Origin: CAWEYO01 sp963813315
GTDB lineage: Bacteria; Pseudomonadota; Alphaproteobacteria; Rhizobiales; Rhizobiaceae
Direction of reading: 5' to 3'
NCBI GenBank assembly: GCA_963813315.1
Contig: CAWEYO010000004.1
Location: forward strand, 143,397-207,396
DNA length: 64,000 bases
Part shown: in pieces, positions 42,417 to 51,977 of the stretch
How the letters are laid out: each line of letters opens with the position of its first letter
How positions within the stretch are numbered: the first letter of the stretch is position 1
Notes under the pieces: generated by a model
Told to the model about the DNA's origin: nothing
What the model saw: the letters and a program-made list of their open reading frames with translations, nothing else
Database searches by the model: none
Program-made: the position numbers and the translations under genes

Positions 42417-45176
42417 ATGGCGCTGACGCACGCAAAGCGGGTTCACCTGAGGGCTACGCTGAGCCCGATTGACATCCGCCGCGCTGCGCCCGACGGCCGC
42501 CGTCTCAGTGACCCCGGCACCCCGGTCGTTGAGCTGGTTGCTCAGATGCGCGCCGTGGGTGCGGCCGACGCCGACATCCGCCAGGTACGTTCAACAGTTG
42601 GTGACAGCCGCGAATGGGCGGTGCTCGACGCAGTGGTGGCCAGCGAAACCGAGGCGCTCGGCGACGCGCTCGCGGCGCTGGGCCAAGAGTCCGAGGACGT
42701 TGCCCGGAAGCTGACCGTCGCGCTGGCCGAAGCCCGGCTGTCACGACTAGTAGACGTCGAAAAAAAAGTCGAACGACAGGTGCTGCAAGCAGAAGACGAG
42801 TGGCTGACGTCGATCGCCTCGACGACGGTGCACGAGCTGGTCGCTCGAGACGCCGAGGAGGATCGCGCGATCGCTCGCGTCGACCGTGCGATGCGCTATG
42901 CGACGCCGGCAGAAGGTGCGCGGCTCGGAGAGCTCACGCGCGACGGTTCGACGGGCGCCGTGCCCGAGCTCGTGAACACGATCGAAGCGCGGCTCGAGCT
43001 ACCCGAGATTCCAGACGCGGTTCCGGATGAAGCGGAGACCGCCATCCTGAACGACCGGCTGCGCAGTGGGCTTCAGAAGCGGAGCCGGTTTACCGACAAG
43101 GTACTCACCGATCGCGTGGCCTTCGTCCTCTCTTCAGCGGTCGTTCCGGCCTCAATCAAGCTGTCTCTTCAGGAGTCTGCGCAGGCTCTCGGCACGAGCC
43201 AGCTGGCCTTCACTGCCTTGAAGGAGAACCTCGGCGCGATCATTCGCGACAAGGGCCGGCCGTCGATGACGTCGCCGATCGGGTACCTTCATCTCGAAAG
43301 GCTAAATTATTCCCCCGACGGCATCGAGCATGGAGAGCTCGTCTACTCGCTCCCCCTCGCGCCCGGCGAGGAGGTCGCCCTGGTTCACAAGGAATGGGCC
43401 AACACCAGCGAGGAGTTCACGAAGCTTGTCGCCGATCAGTTCGAGGACTATTCGGAACGGGGCGTCGTGGACAAGGTGGACATGGCGGAGGCGACAACCG
43501 CGCAGCGTTCGCATTCCACCTCGTTCAACGTCGCGGTGGCAGCCAGCGGCGGCTTCGGGCCGGTGAGCCTGAGCGCCTCGACGAGCTTCTCCGCTCAGAG
43601 CGCGTCGAGTGCCTCACGAAGCACGTCGATCAACGAGTCGCAAACGATCACGAAGAAGGCCTCGGCTCGGACGCGCAAGGAGCATCGAACCAGCTTCAAG
43701 CTGGCCAAGAAGACGCACGTCGAAGATCAAACAGTCAGGCGGATCAAGAATCCGGATCCGTTTCACGCTGTGCGCTTCGATTTCTTTCAGCTCCTCCGCC
43801 GATGGCGGGTGGACCTGTTTCGGTACGACGTCCGGCTCACTTACGACCTCACCATTCCCGAGCCGGCGATCGATCTTCTGGCAGTGTATGCGGAGCTCCG
43901 CCGCCTGGAAGACGAGCTCGAAAAGGGATTCGACCTCCATCTGCCCCCAGGCTCGGTCAATCGCTTCAACTGGCGAGAAATGGCCGAGCGATACGGAGCC
44001 GCCATCGAGGCGCCGCCGCCGCTCGTCCGGTCGGTTCAGGCGTTGAAGGTGCTAGGCCCATATGCAGACGATGACCCTGACGACGACCATCATGACGAAC
44101 TCCGGGTGGCCACGCCGGAGGGCTACCGCTACCTCGAACGGAAAACCGGCAGCCACTATTACTATCGCAACACAGAGGATCTGTTCCCCGGCATCACTGT
44201 CTACAAGACAATCTCGAAGCATCCCGAGGTCACCGAGGAGATAGCGTTTGGTGTGTACACCGACAGCGTCCGCAACGGGTTCGCGATGGTGCGCGTCTGG
44301 TTCGAGCTGCTACCCGAACTCGAAGACAAATGGGAGCTCGCAGCCAGCAACGCCGTTCGCGAGGCGGCGAACAAGGCATATCTCGAACACCGCCAGATTA
44401 TCGAGCAGCGGAGGGCCAGGATTCTGGCCGAGCTGTCGGACACCGATGCGCTGACGCTCCGTAAGCTCGAACGCGAAGAGCTCATGAAGGGCGTGCTGCG
44501 GTGGCTGTTCGGCCCGGGCTTCGACTTCGCGCCACCGGTGGCCGGCAGCTACTTCGATCCGGAAGGCGCCGTCTCGAGCAAGGCTGTCCAGAACACGGTG
44601 CTGTCGCACGGGAAGGTGGTGTCGTTCCTGCACCAGGCGATCGAGTGGGAGAACATCAACTACTTCATGTACCCGTACTTCTGGACGACGAAAGCGTCGT
44701 GGGATCTTCGGCTGCGCCTGCGTCACAGCGATCCGATCCACGAGGCGTTTCTCCGTTCCGGCGCGGCGCGCGTCGTCCTGCCCATCCGGCGGGAATGGGA
44801 GCGCGCGTTTCTAACGTTTCTTGCCACCGCATCGCTGTCGGCGACCCTGCCGGATACGCACCCCTACATGACCATCGCCGAAGAAATCGAAAATTTCGCG
44901 CAGACAAACTACCCGGGCATCGTGCCCGCGAATCCCGACCAGATCGATCCCGATGCGGCAACTCAGGCCGCCGAGGGGATCGAGATCGCCTCGTGGTACG
45001 AATACACGCCGACCAGTGCGCTCGACATTAAGGTCGGTGAGACGGCACCGGCCGAAGGGGATTTCCTCGAGCCGTCCTTCACGCCCGACGCGCTCTGGAC
45101 GGAGATCGCGCCGCTGCGCGACGGAGTTGTCTCGGTCCTTACGGCGCTGGCCAAGAAGCTCACGCCACCTTCCTGA
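42417..45176 (+). CDS. Large protein of unknown family, first gene of an unusual two-gene cassette
   Basis: 919 residues, no signal peptide. The N-terminal 250 residues are helical. Around 285-330 is a readable domain (ERLNYSPDGIEHGELVYSL, PLAPGEEVALVHKEWA). At about 362-430 lies a long Ser/Thr-rich alternating segment (STSFNVAVAASGGFG, SLSASTSFSAQSAS, INESQTITKKASAR), resembling the amphipathic hairpin regions of pore-forming proteins. Then comes DFFQLLRRWRVDLFRYDVRL, an aromatic-basic block that I have seen in large uncharacterised bacterial proteins. Helical and beta-rich regions continue to the end. The stop is two bases from the ATG of the caspase-like gene. GC and codon use differ slightly from the core genes. 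No biochemical role can be assigned. Confidence 0.85.
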   Translation: MALTHAKRVHLRATLSPIDIRRAAPDGRRLSDPGTPVVELVAQMRAVGAADADIRQVRSTVGDSREWAVLDAVVASETEALGDALAALGQESEDVARKLTVALAEARLSRLVDVEKKVERQVLQAEDEWLTSIASTTVHELVARDAEEDRAIARVDRAMRYATPAEGARLGELTRDGSTGAVPELVNTIEARLELPEIPDAVPDEAETAILNDRLRSGLQKRSRFTDKVLTDRVAFVLSSAVVPASIKLSLQESAQALGTSQLAFTALKENLGAIIRDKGRPSMTSPIGYLHLERLNYSPDGIEHGELVYSLPLAPGEEVALVHKEWANTSEEFTKLVADQFEDYSERGVVDKVDMAEATTAQRSHSTSFNVAVAASGGFGPVSLSASTSFSAQSASSASRSTSINESQTITKKASARTRKEHRTSFKLAKKTHVEDQTVRRIKNPDPFHAVRFDFFQLLRRWRVDLFRYDVRLTYDLTIPEPAIDLLAVYAELRRLEDELEKGFDLHLPPGSVNRFNWREMAERYGAAIEAPPPLVRSVQALKVLGPYADDDPDDDHHDELRVATPEGYRYLERKTGSHYYYRNTEDLFPGITVYKTISKHPEVTEEIAFGVYTDSVRNGFAMVRVWFELLPELEDKWELAASNAVREAANKAYLEHRQIIEQRRARILAELSDTDALTLRKLEREELMKGVLRWLFGPGFDFAPPVAGSYFDPEGAVSSKAVQNTVLSHGKVVSFLHQAIEWENINYFMYPYFWTTKASWDLRLRLRHSDPIHEAFLRSGAARVVLPIRREWERAFLTFLATASLSATLPDTHPYMTIAEEIENFAQTNYPGIVPANPDQIDPDAATQAAEGIEIASWYEYTPTSALDIKVGETAPAEGDFLEPSFTPDALWTEIAPLRDGVVSVLTALAKKLTPPS

Positions 45177-45178
45177 CC

Positions 45179-46260
45179 ATGGGCGATGCGGCGTACATCC
45201 TGTACGGTTCGAGCGGAGACAAGCTTACGCGCGATCCGCCGGCCGACGAAGATATCTGGAACGCCGACGTCCAGAGCTTCTACTCTGCCGACTCGAACAG
45301 GAGCTACCAGCGAGCGGCCGAGACACTGGCTGTGGCAATCCGGCGAACGTGGCCCGCCTGGAACGTTGTCCTTGGGGCGGCCTGGACTCACGAGGCGATG
45401 CTCAACGTGCTTGCCGGTAGCGCGGATACCATCCAGCAAGTGCACGTCTTTTCCCACGGCGCGTCGAGCGGGCTGTCCCTCGCGTACAAATTTCCCAACC
45501 ACACCTCCAAACGTCTGAACGTGCATGCCGCGATGTACTTCGCCGAATTCGGCGATGTATGGAGACACGGCAAAAGTCGATCGGGCGCTGGCCCGCGAGG
45601 ACGGTCTCGTTGCGGGCCGCTTGAGCCGCTACGGTCGAGAGCACTTGGCGAAGAAGCCGAGTTTCGAAGCGAGAACGGCTGCTGGACTCTCGATTGCCGA
45701 AGCGCAACTCTGCGGGAATTCGCGGGCGCCTGGCGAAGGGTGCCTACTATCACCTCTGGAACTGCTATTCTGGGACAGCCGAAGCGGACTACCTGCTCGG
45801 ATCGAGCTATGCCGAGCTGACGCGGGTGTATCGAAGTCAGCTGCAGACGAAGATGACCGAGCAGCCGGGGGCTGGCCCAGCGGGACAGGCGAAGCCGGGG
45901 ATCGCCAGAGAAATAGCGAAAGTATTCGGGGTGCACTGCACCTGTGCGAAGAGGATCAATGAGAATAGCGAAGCGGGGACCCTGTTTTTCCATCGCGACA
46001 AGAAGGGCGACATTCAGCCGCAAGCAGGCAAGGAGCCGTCGTGGATGTGGATTCATCCGAATTCCTATTGGCTGACTTATGGTCCTGACGGGGAGAATCT
46101 AACCGCCGCGCGTCACGAAGTGCTGATGTTCGGGAGGTGGCGGAAAGAGAGTGAGGTGCTCGCCGCGGCCGTGTCTGGAAACGATCCCAAGGCGTGGAAA
46201 GTCAAGACACCGCCGCCGCGCTGGTTCACCAACGCGTACGACAAGGGGACGTTGAAGTAA
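45179..46260 (+). pseudogene. Caspase-like protein, second gene of the cassette, two frameshifts
   Basis: The three phases 45179-45555, 45555-45735 and 45735-46260 join into one protein of about 360 residues. Its motif order is strand-His (VHVFSHGASSGLSL, His93) then strand-Cys (AYYHLWNCYSGTAEADYL), the arrangement of caspase/CHAT-like peptidases. Breaks lie near GATGTATGGAGAC (45552-45564) and GCGGGAATTCGCG (45730-45745), each explained by one extra base. The C-terminus (EPSWMWIHPNSYWLTYGPDG, KTPPPRWFTNAY) adds a small beta-rich domain. The start is two bases after the 919-residue gene, so the pair is an operon. Either true decay or indel errors. Confidence 0.65.
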
Positions 46261-46682
46261 CTCCAGCAGCGGGTACCCGCGGAAAATGCTGAACTGGGCC
46301 TATTTCCGACGCGATGTCGGCCTTGTGGTCACTTGCTGCCATTGGCCGTGAGATATGCGAATGACCGGGTCGGATCAGTTAGAGGCGTTGATCGCACCTT
46401 GCTGAATGTCTGCTATTGCGTTCCGGCCGCCAGCAGCTGCCAGTCCGCTATCGGCCCCATTCAAGACGTTCAATAACTCGGTGCTGGGGCGCGATCGCGT
46501 CATTGCTCAACGCGAAATCGTAACCTTCAGCGACATTCCAGTTGAGCGACAATTGGCTGGTTGGTGTATCGTTCTTCGACAGCAGAAGGGTTGAAGCGCC
46601 CGGCGCGGAATCCGGTCCGAACGTTCTGGCACGGCTTAGAAGCCTGGATCGATGGCTTCCTCGAGATCAAGGAGATGCGTCC
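46261..46682. other. Intergenic region, no gene supported
   Basis: 422 bp. A 62-codon frame at 46406-46594 has no ribosome binding site. Presumably holds the promoter of the dehalogenase gene. Confidence 0.5.
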
Positions 46683-47399
46683 ATGAAGCTTACCGATTTC
46701 AAGGCCCTGACCTTCGACTGCTACGGTACGCTCATTGACTGGGAAACGGGCATGATCGAGGCGCTCAAGCCGCTGACCAGGAAGGTCGGTCAGACGCTCT
46801 CGCGCAACGAGATCCTCACAGCGCACGCGCGCCATGAATCCTCGCAGCAGGTCCAAACACCGGCGAAACTCTATCGCGATCTGTTGGCGGTTGTGTATCG
46901 CCGCCTCGCCGAGGAATGGGGCATCGTCGTCGACTGGAGCGAGTGTGTCGCCTACGGGCGCTCCGTCAAGCATTGGCCCGCCTTCTCCGATTCCCTCAGC
47001 GCACTTCAATATTTGAAGCGGCACTACAAGCTGGTAATCCTTTCGAATGTGGACAACGAGAGCTTTGCCGCAAGCAACGAAAAGCTGGCCGTAGATTTCG
47101 ACGCGGTCTACACGGCCGAGGACATTGGCTCCTACAAGCCGTCGGACCGCAATTTCGACTACATGCTTGCAAAGCTGGAGACGCTTGGCGTCCAGAAGCA
47201 TGAGATCCTGCACACAGCAGAAAGCATGTTTCACGATCATGGCCCTGCCAACAGACATGGCCTTGCCTCCTGCTGGATATACCGTCGCCATGATCAGGAG
47301 GGATTCGGAGCAACCATGGACCCGGGTCTGATGCCGAAATACGACTTTCGTTTCAACAATATGGCCGACTTAGCTAAGGCACATCAGGAACAATCGTAG
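46683..47399 (+). CDS. Haloacid dehalogenase type II
   Basis: 238 residues from ATG 46683 with AAGGAG 9 bases upstream; the frame extends upstream without support. HAD motif I is LTFDCYGTLIDW (nucleophile Asp12), motif II ILSNVDNESF, and motif III the Lys of IGSYKPSDRNF with the downstream acidic helix. Type II members hydrolyse L-2-haloacids; HAD proteins of this shape may instead act on phosphate esters. It has no operon partner. Confidence 0.88.
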   Translation: MKLTDFKALTFDCYGTLIDWETGMIEALKPLTRKVGQTLSRNEILTAHARHESSQQVQTPAKLYRDLLAVVYRRLAEEWGIVVDWSECVAYGRSVKHWPAFSDSLSALQYLKRHYKLVILSNVDNESFAASNEKLAVDFDAVYTAEDIGSYKPSDRNFDYMLAKLETLGVQKHEILHTAESMFHDHGPANRHGLASCWIYRRHDQEGFGATMDPGLMPKYDFRFNNMADLAKAHQEQS

Positions 47400-47558
47400 G
47401 ACTAGCCTACTCAGGCTGTTTAACTGATCGCGTTACATCCCTAGGCAGTGGAAACGGATCATGTGCGGGCTAAGGGCTCGCATACCTCAGGAGGCGCACT
47501 AAGCGATGTTTACCGAAGCGCCTGAGTTCGAAGCGGAGCTGCCACAGGAGGCTGAAAA

Positions 47559-48491
47559 ATGCTCATCGAGGGTCAATGGTCCGAGGACAGGCTGAGTACG
47601 CCGGCTACGGATAAAGACGGCCGGTTCGTCCGGCAGGACTCCAGCTTCCGCAACTGGATCACTCCGCATGGCGACGGCGGGCCGACCGGCCAGGGTGGAT
47701 TCCCGGCGGAGCCTGGCCGCTACCAACTCTTGGTTTCCTTGTCCTGTCCGTGGGCTTCGCGAACGCTGATCGCGCGCAAGCTCAAGGGCCTGGAGAAGAT
47801 TGTCTCCGTCGCGATTGCCGAGCCGGCGATGGGCGCTGAGGGCTGGCACTTCGCCGACGCCACCAGCTTCAACTACCTTCATGAAGCCTATAGGCGCGCC
47901 GATCCGCACTACACGGGTCGCGTGACAGTGCCCGTCCTGTGGGACAAGTCGCGCGAAACGATCGTCAACAATAAATCCGCCGACATCCTGCGCATTTTCA
48001 ACTCCGGCTTCGGCGACATGGCAGATCCGACGATCGATCTCTATCCGCATGACCTCAGGGATCAGATCAATGCTCTCAACGACCGGATGTATCCCCGCCT
48101 CAACAACGGAGTCTACCGTGCTGGCTTCGCCAAAACCCAAGGGGCATATGAGGAAGCTTTCACTGACGTATTCGGAATGCTCGCGGAGCTGGAAGACCTG
48201 TTGGCCGACGGCGGCCCGTTCCTGTTCGGGGATCGGTTCACGGAAGCCGACATTCGGCTGTTCGTAACGCTTGTCCGTTTCGATGCGGCCTACCACGGCC
48301 TCTTCAAATGCAACCTGCGGCGCATCGTCGACCATCCTGCTTTAAGCGCCTACCTTTCCCGTGTGCTGGATGTCCCGGGCATCCGGGATACGGTCAGTAT
48401 CGAACACATCAAGCGCGGCTACTATTCGATCCCGTTTCTCAACCCTACCGGAATCGTCCCCCTAGGTCCGGACTTGCCGTATTTCCGCTGA
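47559..48491 (+). CDS. Xi-class glutathione S-transferase (glutathionyl-hydroquinone reductase)
   Basis: 310 residues, the Xi-class length. The N-terminal extension and thioredoxin-fold domain hold the catalytic Cys63 in SLSCPWASR; RAxRxLxxRxLKGLE-like text (LIARKLKGLEK) follows. The all-helical C-terminal domain has the Xi-class YNGVYR/ NNGVYRAGFA pattern and GDRFTEADIRLFVTLVRFDA. The enzyme reduces glutathionyl-hydroquinones in the cytoplasm. RBS CAGGAGG 8-10 bases before the ATG. Monocistronic. Confidence 0.92.
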   Translation: MLIEGQWSEDRLSTPATDKDGRFVRQDSSFRNWITPHGDGGPTGQGGFPAEPGRYQLLVSLSCPWASRTLIARKLKGLEKIVSVAIAEPAMGAEGWHFADATSFNYLHEAYRRADPHYTGRVTVPVLWDKSRETIVNNKSADILRIFNSGFGDMADPTIDLYPHDLRDQINALNDRMYPRLNNGVYRAGFAKTQGAYEEAFTDVFGMLAELEDLLADGGPFLFGDRFTEADIRLFVTLVRFDAAYHGLFKCNLRRIVDHPALSAYLSRVLDVPGIRDTVSIEHIKRGYYSIPFLNPTGIVPLGPDLPYFR

Positions 48492-48785
48492 GGCACGAGG
48501 CGACATTGGCATTCGGATAGCGAGCCGCGACATCCGGGAAGGCTCAACACCCAGGGTAGTATGGTCAGTGGCGCTGCAAGCTGTATCGATCCGTACCGGA
48601 CAAAGAGGACAAGTCCGGACAAATCCCGTTTTGTCCGACCGACAACATCGGAGAGCCGGACGGACCAGAGACAAAACGACCCGGTGTGACCGGGCTAGCG
48701 TCGCGTTAGGTGGAGTTGCATCGGTAGACAAATCGAACGGGCACAACTCGCGACGTGCCACGTCTCGTTTCCGAAGTCGAAGAGT

Positions 48786-48977
48786 TCAGTTGATCGTGTC
48801 TTCGTGAGCCGGCTCGTTGGTGCTCGCGCCGAGCCTCAGCAGCGCGGCCTTCAGCAGACGCTTGAGTTCCGCATTTTCCTCAAGCAGCCGGTCAATGATC
48901 TCGCCCTGGTGTCCCATAGTGAGCAACGACTCCCCCATGGCGTTGAAGAAGTGAACGGGGTCCACCTTGCGGATCAT
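48786..48977 (-). CDS. Small coiled-coil hypothetical protein
   Basis: 63 residues from ATG 48977 (AGGAAG just upstream); the frame is open to 49028. The middle (HQGEIIDRLLEENAELKRLL) is a clear amphipathic coil with leucine heptads. It lies downstream of the NADH dehydrogenase gene on the same strand, with about 130 bp between. No family recognised. Confidence 0.35.
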   Translation of the reverse strand: MIRKVDPVHFFNAMGESLLTMGHQGEIIDRLLEENAELKRLLKAALLRLGASTNEPAHEDTIN

Positions 48978-49113
48978 GGTCTTCCTCATCGACGACAGGT
49001 GGCTCGCGGCACCGAACGACGCCGACATGGATGGCCTGCTGGCATCGAACGAACGATTTTCCCTTCGTCGCGCAGATTATGCAGCAGGTTCATTTCCTTG
49101 TCCGAGAGGCGGA

Positions 49114-50436
49114 TCACACAGCGTTCCCGGCGCCTAAGTTGGCGGCGTCGTCATCGCCGTTGGCCGAAGCCTCGTTGCCCTGGGTAATAAGCCGGGCGCT
49201 CCTTTGGTCGCGCGTGTAGATCCACAGCCAGTTGAGCGCCACGCTCAGCCGGTTGCGCACGCCGATCAGGAAATAGATGTGGGCGAGGCCCCATATCCAC
49301 CAGGCAAGCGCGCCACGCAGCCTGATCCACCCGAAGTCGATCACGGCCAGCCGTTTGCCGATGGTCGCCAGGCTGCCGTCATGCTTGTAGCGGAAGGCCG
49401 GTGAAGCTTCTCCGCGCAGCCGCGCCCTGATCGCCCTGGCGACATGGCCACCCTGCTGCTTTGCGGCAGGCGCGATGCCGGGAACCGGCTTTCCGTCGGG
49501 ACCTGCGATCGACACCGTGTCGCCGATGGCGAAGATTTCGGGATGTCCTGGAACGGTGAGGTCGGGCTCGACCATCAGGCGGCCTGCGCGGTCGGCCGGA
49601 GCGCCGAGCCATTCGGCGGCTGGCGAAGCCTGCACGCCGGCCGCCCAGATGACGGTTCCGGCCGGGAGCCACTTTCCCCCATAGACGACGCCGTCGGCAG
49701 TGCATTCGGAAACGGGACGCCCGAGCTCGACCTCGACGCCCAGCGCTTCCAGCGAACGCTGCGCATAGGCCGAAAGATCCTCGGCAAAGCCGGCAAGCAC
49801 GCGGGGTCCGGCCTCGATCAGCACGACCCGCGCCCTGCGCGTGTCGATGTTGCGGAAGTCTCGCGCCAGCGTGTCCCGCGCGAGTTCGGCAATGGTGCCG
49901 GCAAGCTCGACGCCTGTCGGGCCGGCGCCGATGACGACGAAGGTGAGCAGCACTGCCTGCCGCTCCGCATCGCTCTCGCGTTCGGCCTTCTCGAAAGCCA
50001 GCAGGATGCGGCGTCGGATGGTCGTGGCGTCCTCGAGCGTCTTCAGCCCCGGCGCGAAGGGCTCCCAGTCGTCATGGCCGAAATAGGCGTGACGCGCGCC
50101 GGTGGCGAGCACCAGCGTATCGTAGGAAAGGGAGGACCCGTCCTCCAACAGGACGCGCTGCGCCTTGGCATCGACGCCGACGACCGTGGCCAGAAGCGTC
50201 GTGACGTCCGGGCGGCTGCGCAGCAGATGCCGGATCGGCCATGCGATTTCCGACGGCGCAAGCGAGGCGGTCGCCACCTGATAGAGCAGCGGCTGGAACA
50301 GATGATGGTTGCGCTGGTCGACGACAGTGATGCGGACCGGCGCCCCTGCAAGACGGTGGACCGTTTCCAGACCGCCGAAACCGGCTCCCACCACGACCAC
50401 ATGGTGGCGGGCACTCTCGACGTGGGCTGACGGCAT
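49114..50436 (-). CDS. ndh: Type II NADH dehydrogenase
   Basis: 440 residues from ATG 50436, with AGAGG 9 bases upstream. Two Rossmann folds: HHVVVVGAGFGGLETV for FAD and VVIGAGPTGVELAGTIAEL for NAD(P)H. Typical SLAPSEIAWPIRHLL and TVIWAAGVQASP segments follow. The C-terminus has the quinone/membrane-binding hydrophobic stretch LAWWIWGLAHIYFLIGVRNR. The enzyme passes electrons from NADH to quinone without pumping protons. Monocistronic or followed by the small coiled-coil gene. Confidence 0.93.
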   Translation of the reverse strand: MPSAHVESARHHVVVVGAGFGGLETVHRLAGAPVRITVVDQRNHHLFQPLLYQVATASLAPSEIAWPIRHLLRSRPDVTTLLATVVGVDAKAQRVLLEDGSSLSYDTLVLATGARHAYFGHDDWEPFAPGLKTLEDATTIRRRILLAFEKAERESDAERQAVLLTFVVIGAGPTGVELAGTIAELARDTLARDFRNIDTRRARVVLIEAGPRVLAGFAEDLSAYAQRSLEALGVEVELGRPVSECTADGVVYGGKWLPAGTVIWAAGVQASPAAEWLGAPADRAGRLMVEPDLTVPGHPEIFAIGDTVSIAGPDGKPVPGIAPAAKQQGGHVARAIRARLRGEASPAFRYKHDGSLATIGKRLAVIDFGWIRLRGALAWWIWGLAHIYFLIGVRNRLSVALNWLWIYTRDQRSARLITQGNEASANGDDDAANLGAGNAV

Positions 50437-50729
50437 GGGAATCCTCTTCTCGACCAAGCCCAAGATAGGGCGCATCGGTCATGTGAAGATAGGACCGGGG
50501 AAAGCGGCGGTGGTGACCCACGCGCTGTCCACGGGGTTGAAAGGGCGGACAGGCGATGTCCCCGGATCCATGCCCGGTGAAGCTTGGGCGAAGGTCATAC
50601 GCGTCCAGGTTGATCGCACTCCACACGCCGCCGGGCACGACCTGCCGCTCCCTTTGATCCTGAACGCGGCGTTGTTGACGTACGTGTCGTCTGGACGCGC
50701 CGATCAACACGTTCCCGGCTACCATGAGG

Positions 50730-51977
50730 TCACAGGTCCTTTTCGGCAAGTTCGCGAAACTCGTCGGGAACGGAACGGGATAGTCCCAATGCGACCGACG
50801 CATATCCAACCGCTTCCCATCCGAAGCGCGCGCGGATCGCATCGACGGCTCGGTCGGCCACCCAGCGCGCCATGCCTCTTTTGGTGCCGGGGCGGCGCCT
50901 CTCATCCTCAAGCCCAAGCGGGAGCTCCAGCTGCACTTGCGCGCATTCCTCAAGACGCGACACGGAGATCGCCAGGAGCGAGATCGTTCTCTCATGAGGG
51001 TGACGGGCAAGAACCGTGCGCACCAGCTCCTCAGCGACCTCGGCAAGCATCGCGGTGGCTGAGATCGGCGCGTCGAGCGTCACGGAGCGAGTGACCGAGC
51101 GGAGGTCGGCAAACCGAACGCGGACCGTCACGGTACGCCCGGGCCGGGATTTTGCGCGCAGCCGGCTGGCGACCCTGTCCGCAAGATGAAGCAGTGTGGG
51201 CCGGAAAACGTACTCGTCAGCGGGCTTCCTGCCGAGCGCCGACTGGGCTCCGGCCGATCGCGCCCGACGATGCGTCTTGATTTCCCTTGGATCGCGATTC
51301 CAGGCCAGCGCCGTGAGCTTGTCTCCCGCCGCTGAACCGAGCAACTCCTTGAGCGACCATCCAGGTGTCTTCGCCAACTGCCCAATGGTAAGTACACCGA
51401 TGTCGGCCAGCCGCGCCTTGGTGGCCGGGCCCACGCCCCACATCAGCTCGACGGGCAGGTCGCGCAGGAACTCCAGCTCGGTATCGGGGTCGACAACCAC
51501 CAGTCCGTCGGGCTTCGCCACTTGCGAGGCAATTTTCGCCAGATGCTTGGTGCGCGCCACGCCGACCGAGATCGGAAGGCCAAGCTCCGCCCGCACACGG
51601 CGTCGGATCGCCCTTGCAATCTCGGCCGGCGGGCCGAAGAGGTGGGTGCAGCCGGCGACGTCGGCAAAGGCCTCGTCGATGGAAATCCGTTCGACAAGGG
51701 GCGTGAAATCGTTGATCACCTTGATGGCGGCATCGCCGAACCGTTGGTAATCCTTGAAATGGCCGCCGACAAAGATGAGTTGCGGACAGAGTTCGCTCGC
51801 GCGACGTCCCGGCATGCCGCCGTGGACGCCGAAGGCCCTCGCCTCGTAGGAAGCGGCAAGCACAACCCCGCCGCCGACGGCAATCGGTTTGCCGCTCAAG
51901 GATGGCTCGAGCAGCTGCTCCACCGATGCGTAGAAGGCATCCAGGTCCGCGTGGAGGATGGTGGCTGTCGTTTCCAT
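50730..51977 (-). CDS. dinB: DNA polymerase IV (Y family)
   Basis: 415 residues. The metal-binding residues are in HADLDAFYASVEQ (first Asp) and RISIDEAFADV (Asp-Glu). The palm/fingers, thumb, and little-finger domains are full length. It lacks a canonical beta-clamp QxSLF box; the end reads LAEKDL. Does translesion synthesis and is error-prone. An SOS box 73 bp upstream (52050-52064) predicts LexA control. Confidence 0.93.
   Translation of the reverse strand: METTATILHADLDAFYASVEQLLEPSLSGKPIAVGGGVVLAASYEARAFGVHGGMPGRRASELCPQLIFVGGHFKDYQRFGDAAIKVINDFTPLVERISIDEAFADVAGCTHLFGPPAEIARAIRRRVRAELGLPISVGVARTKHLAKIASQVAKPDGLVVVDPDTELEFLRDLPVELMWGVGPATKARLADIGVLTIGQLAKTPGWSLKELLGSAAGDKLTALAWNRDPREIKTHRRARSAGAQSALGRKPADEYVFRPTLLHLADRVASRLRAKSRPGRTVTVRVRFADLRSVTRSVTLDAPISATAMLAEVAEELVRTVLARHPHERTISLLAISVSRLEECAQVQLELPLGLEDERRRPGTKRGMARWVADRAVDAIRARFGWEAVGYASVALGLSRSVPDEFRELAEKDL

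Noticed and set aside
48492..48785. Repeated GTCCGGAC-like words as operators
   Set aside because: Several GTCCG words occur between 48595 and 48670, but spacing is irregular and no regulator is nearby.
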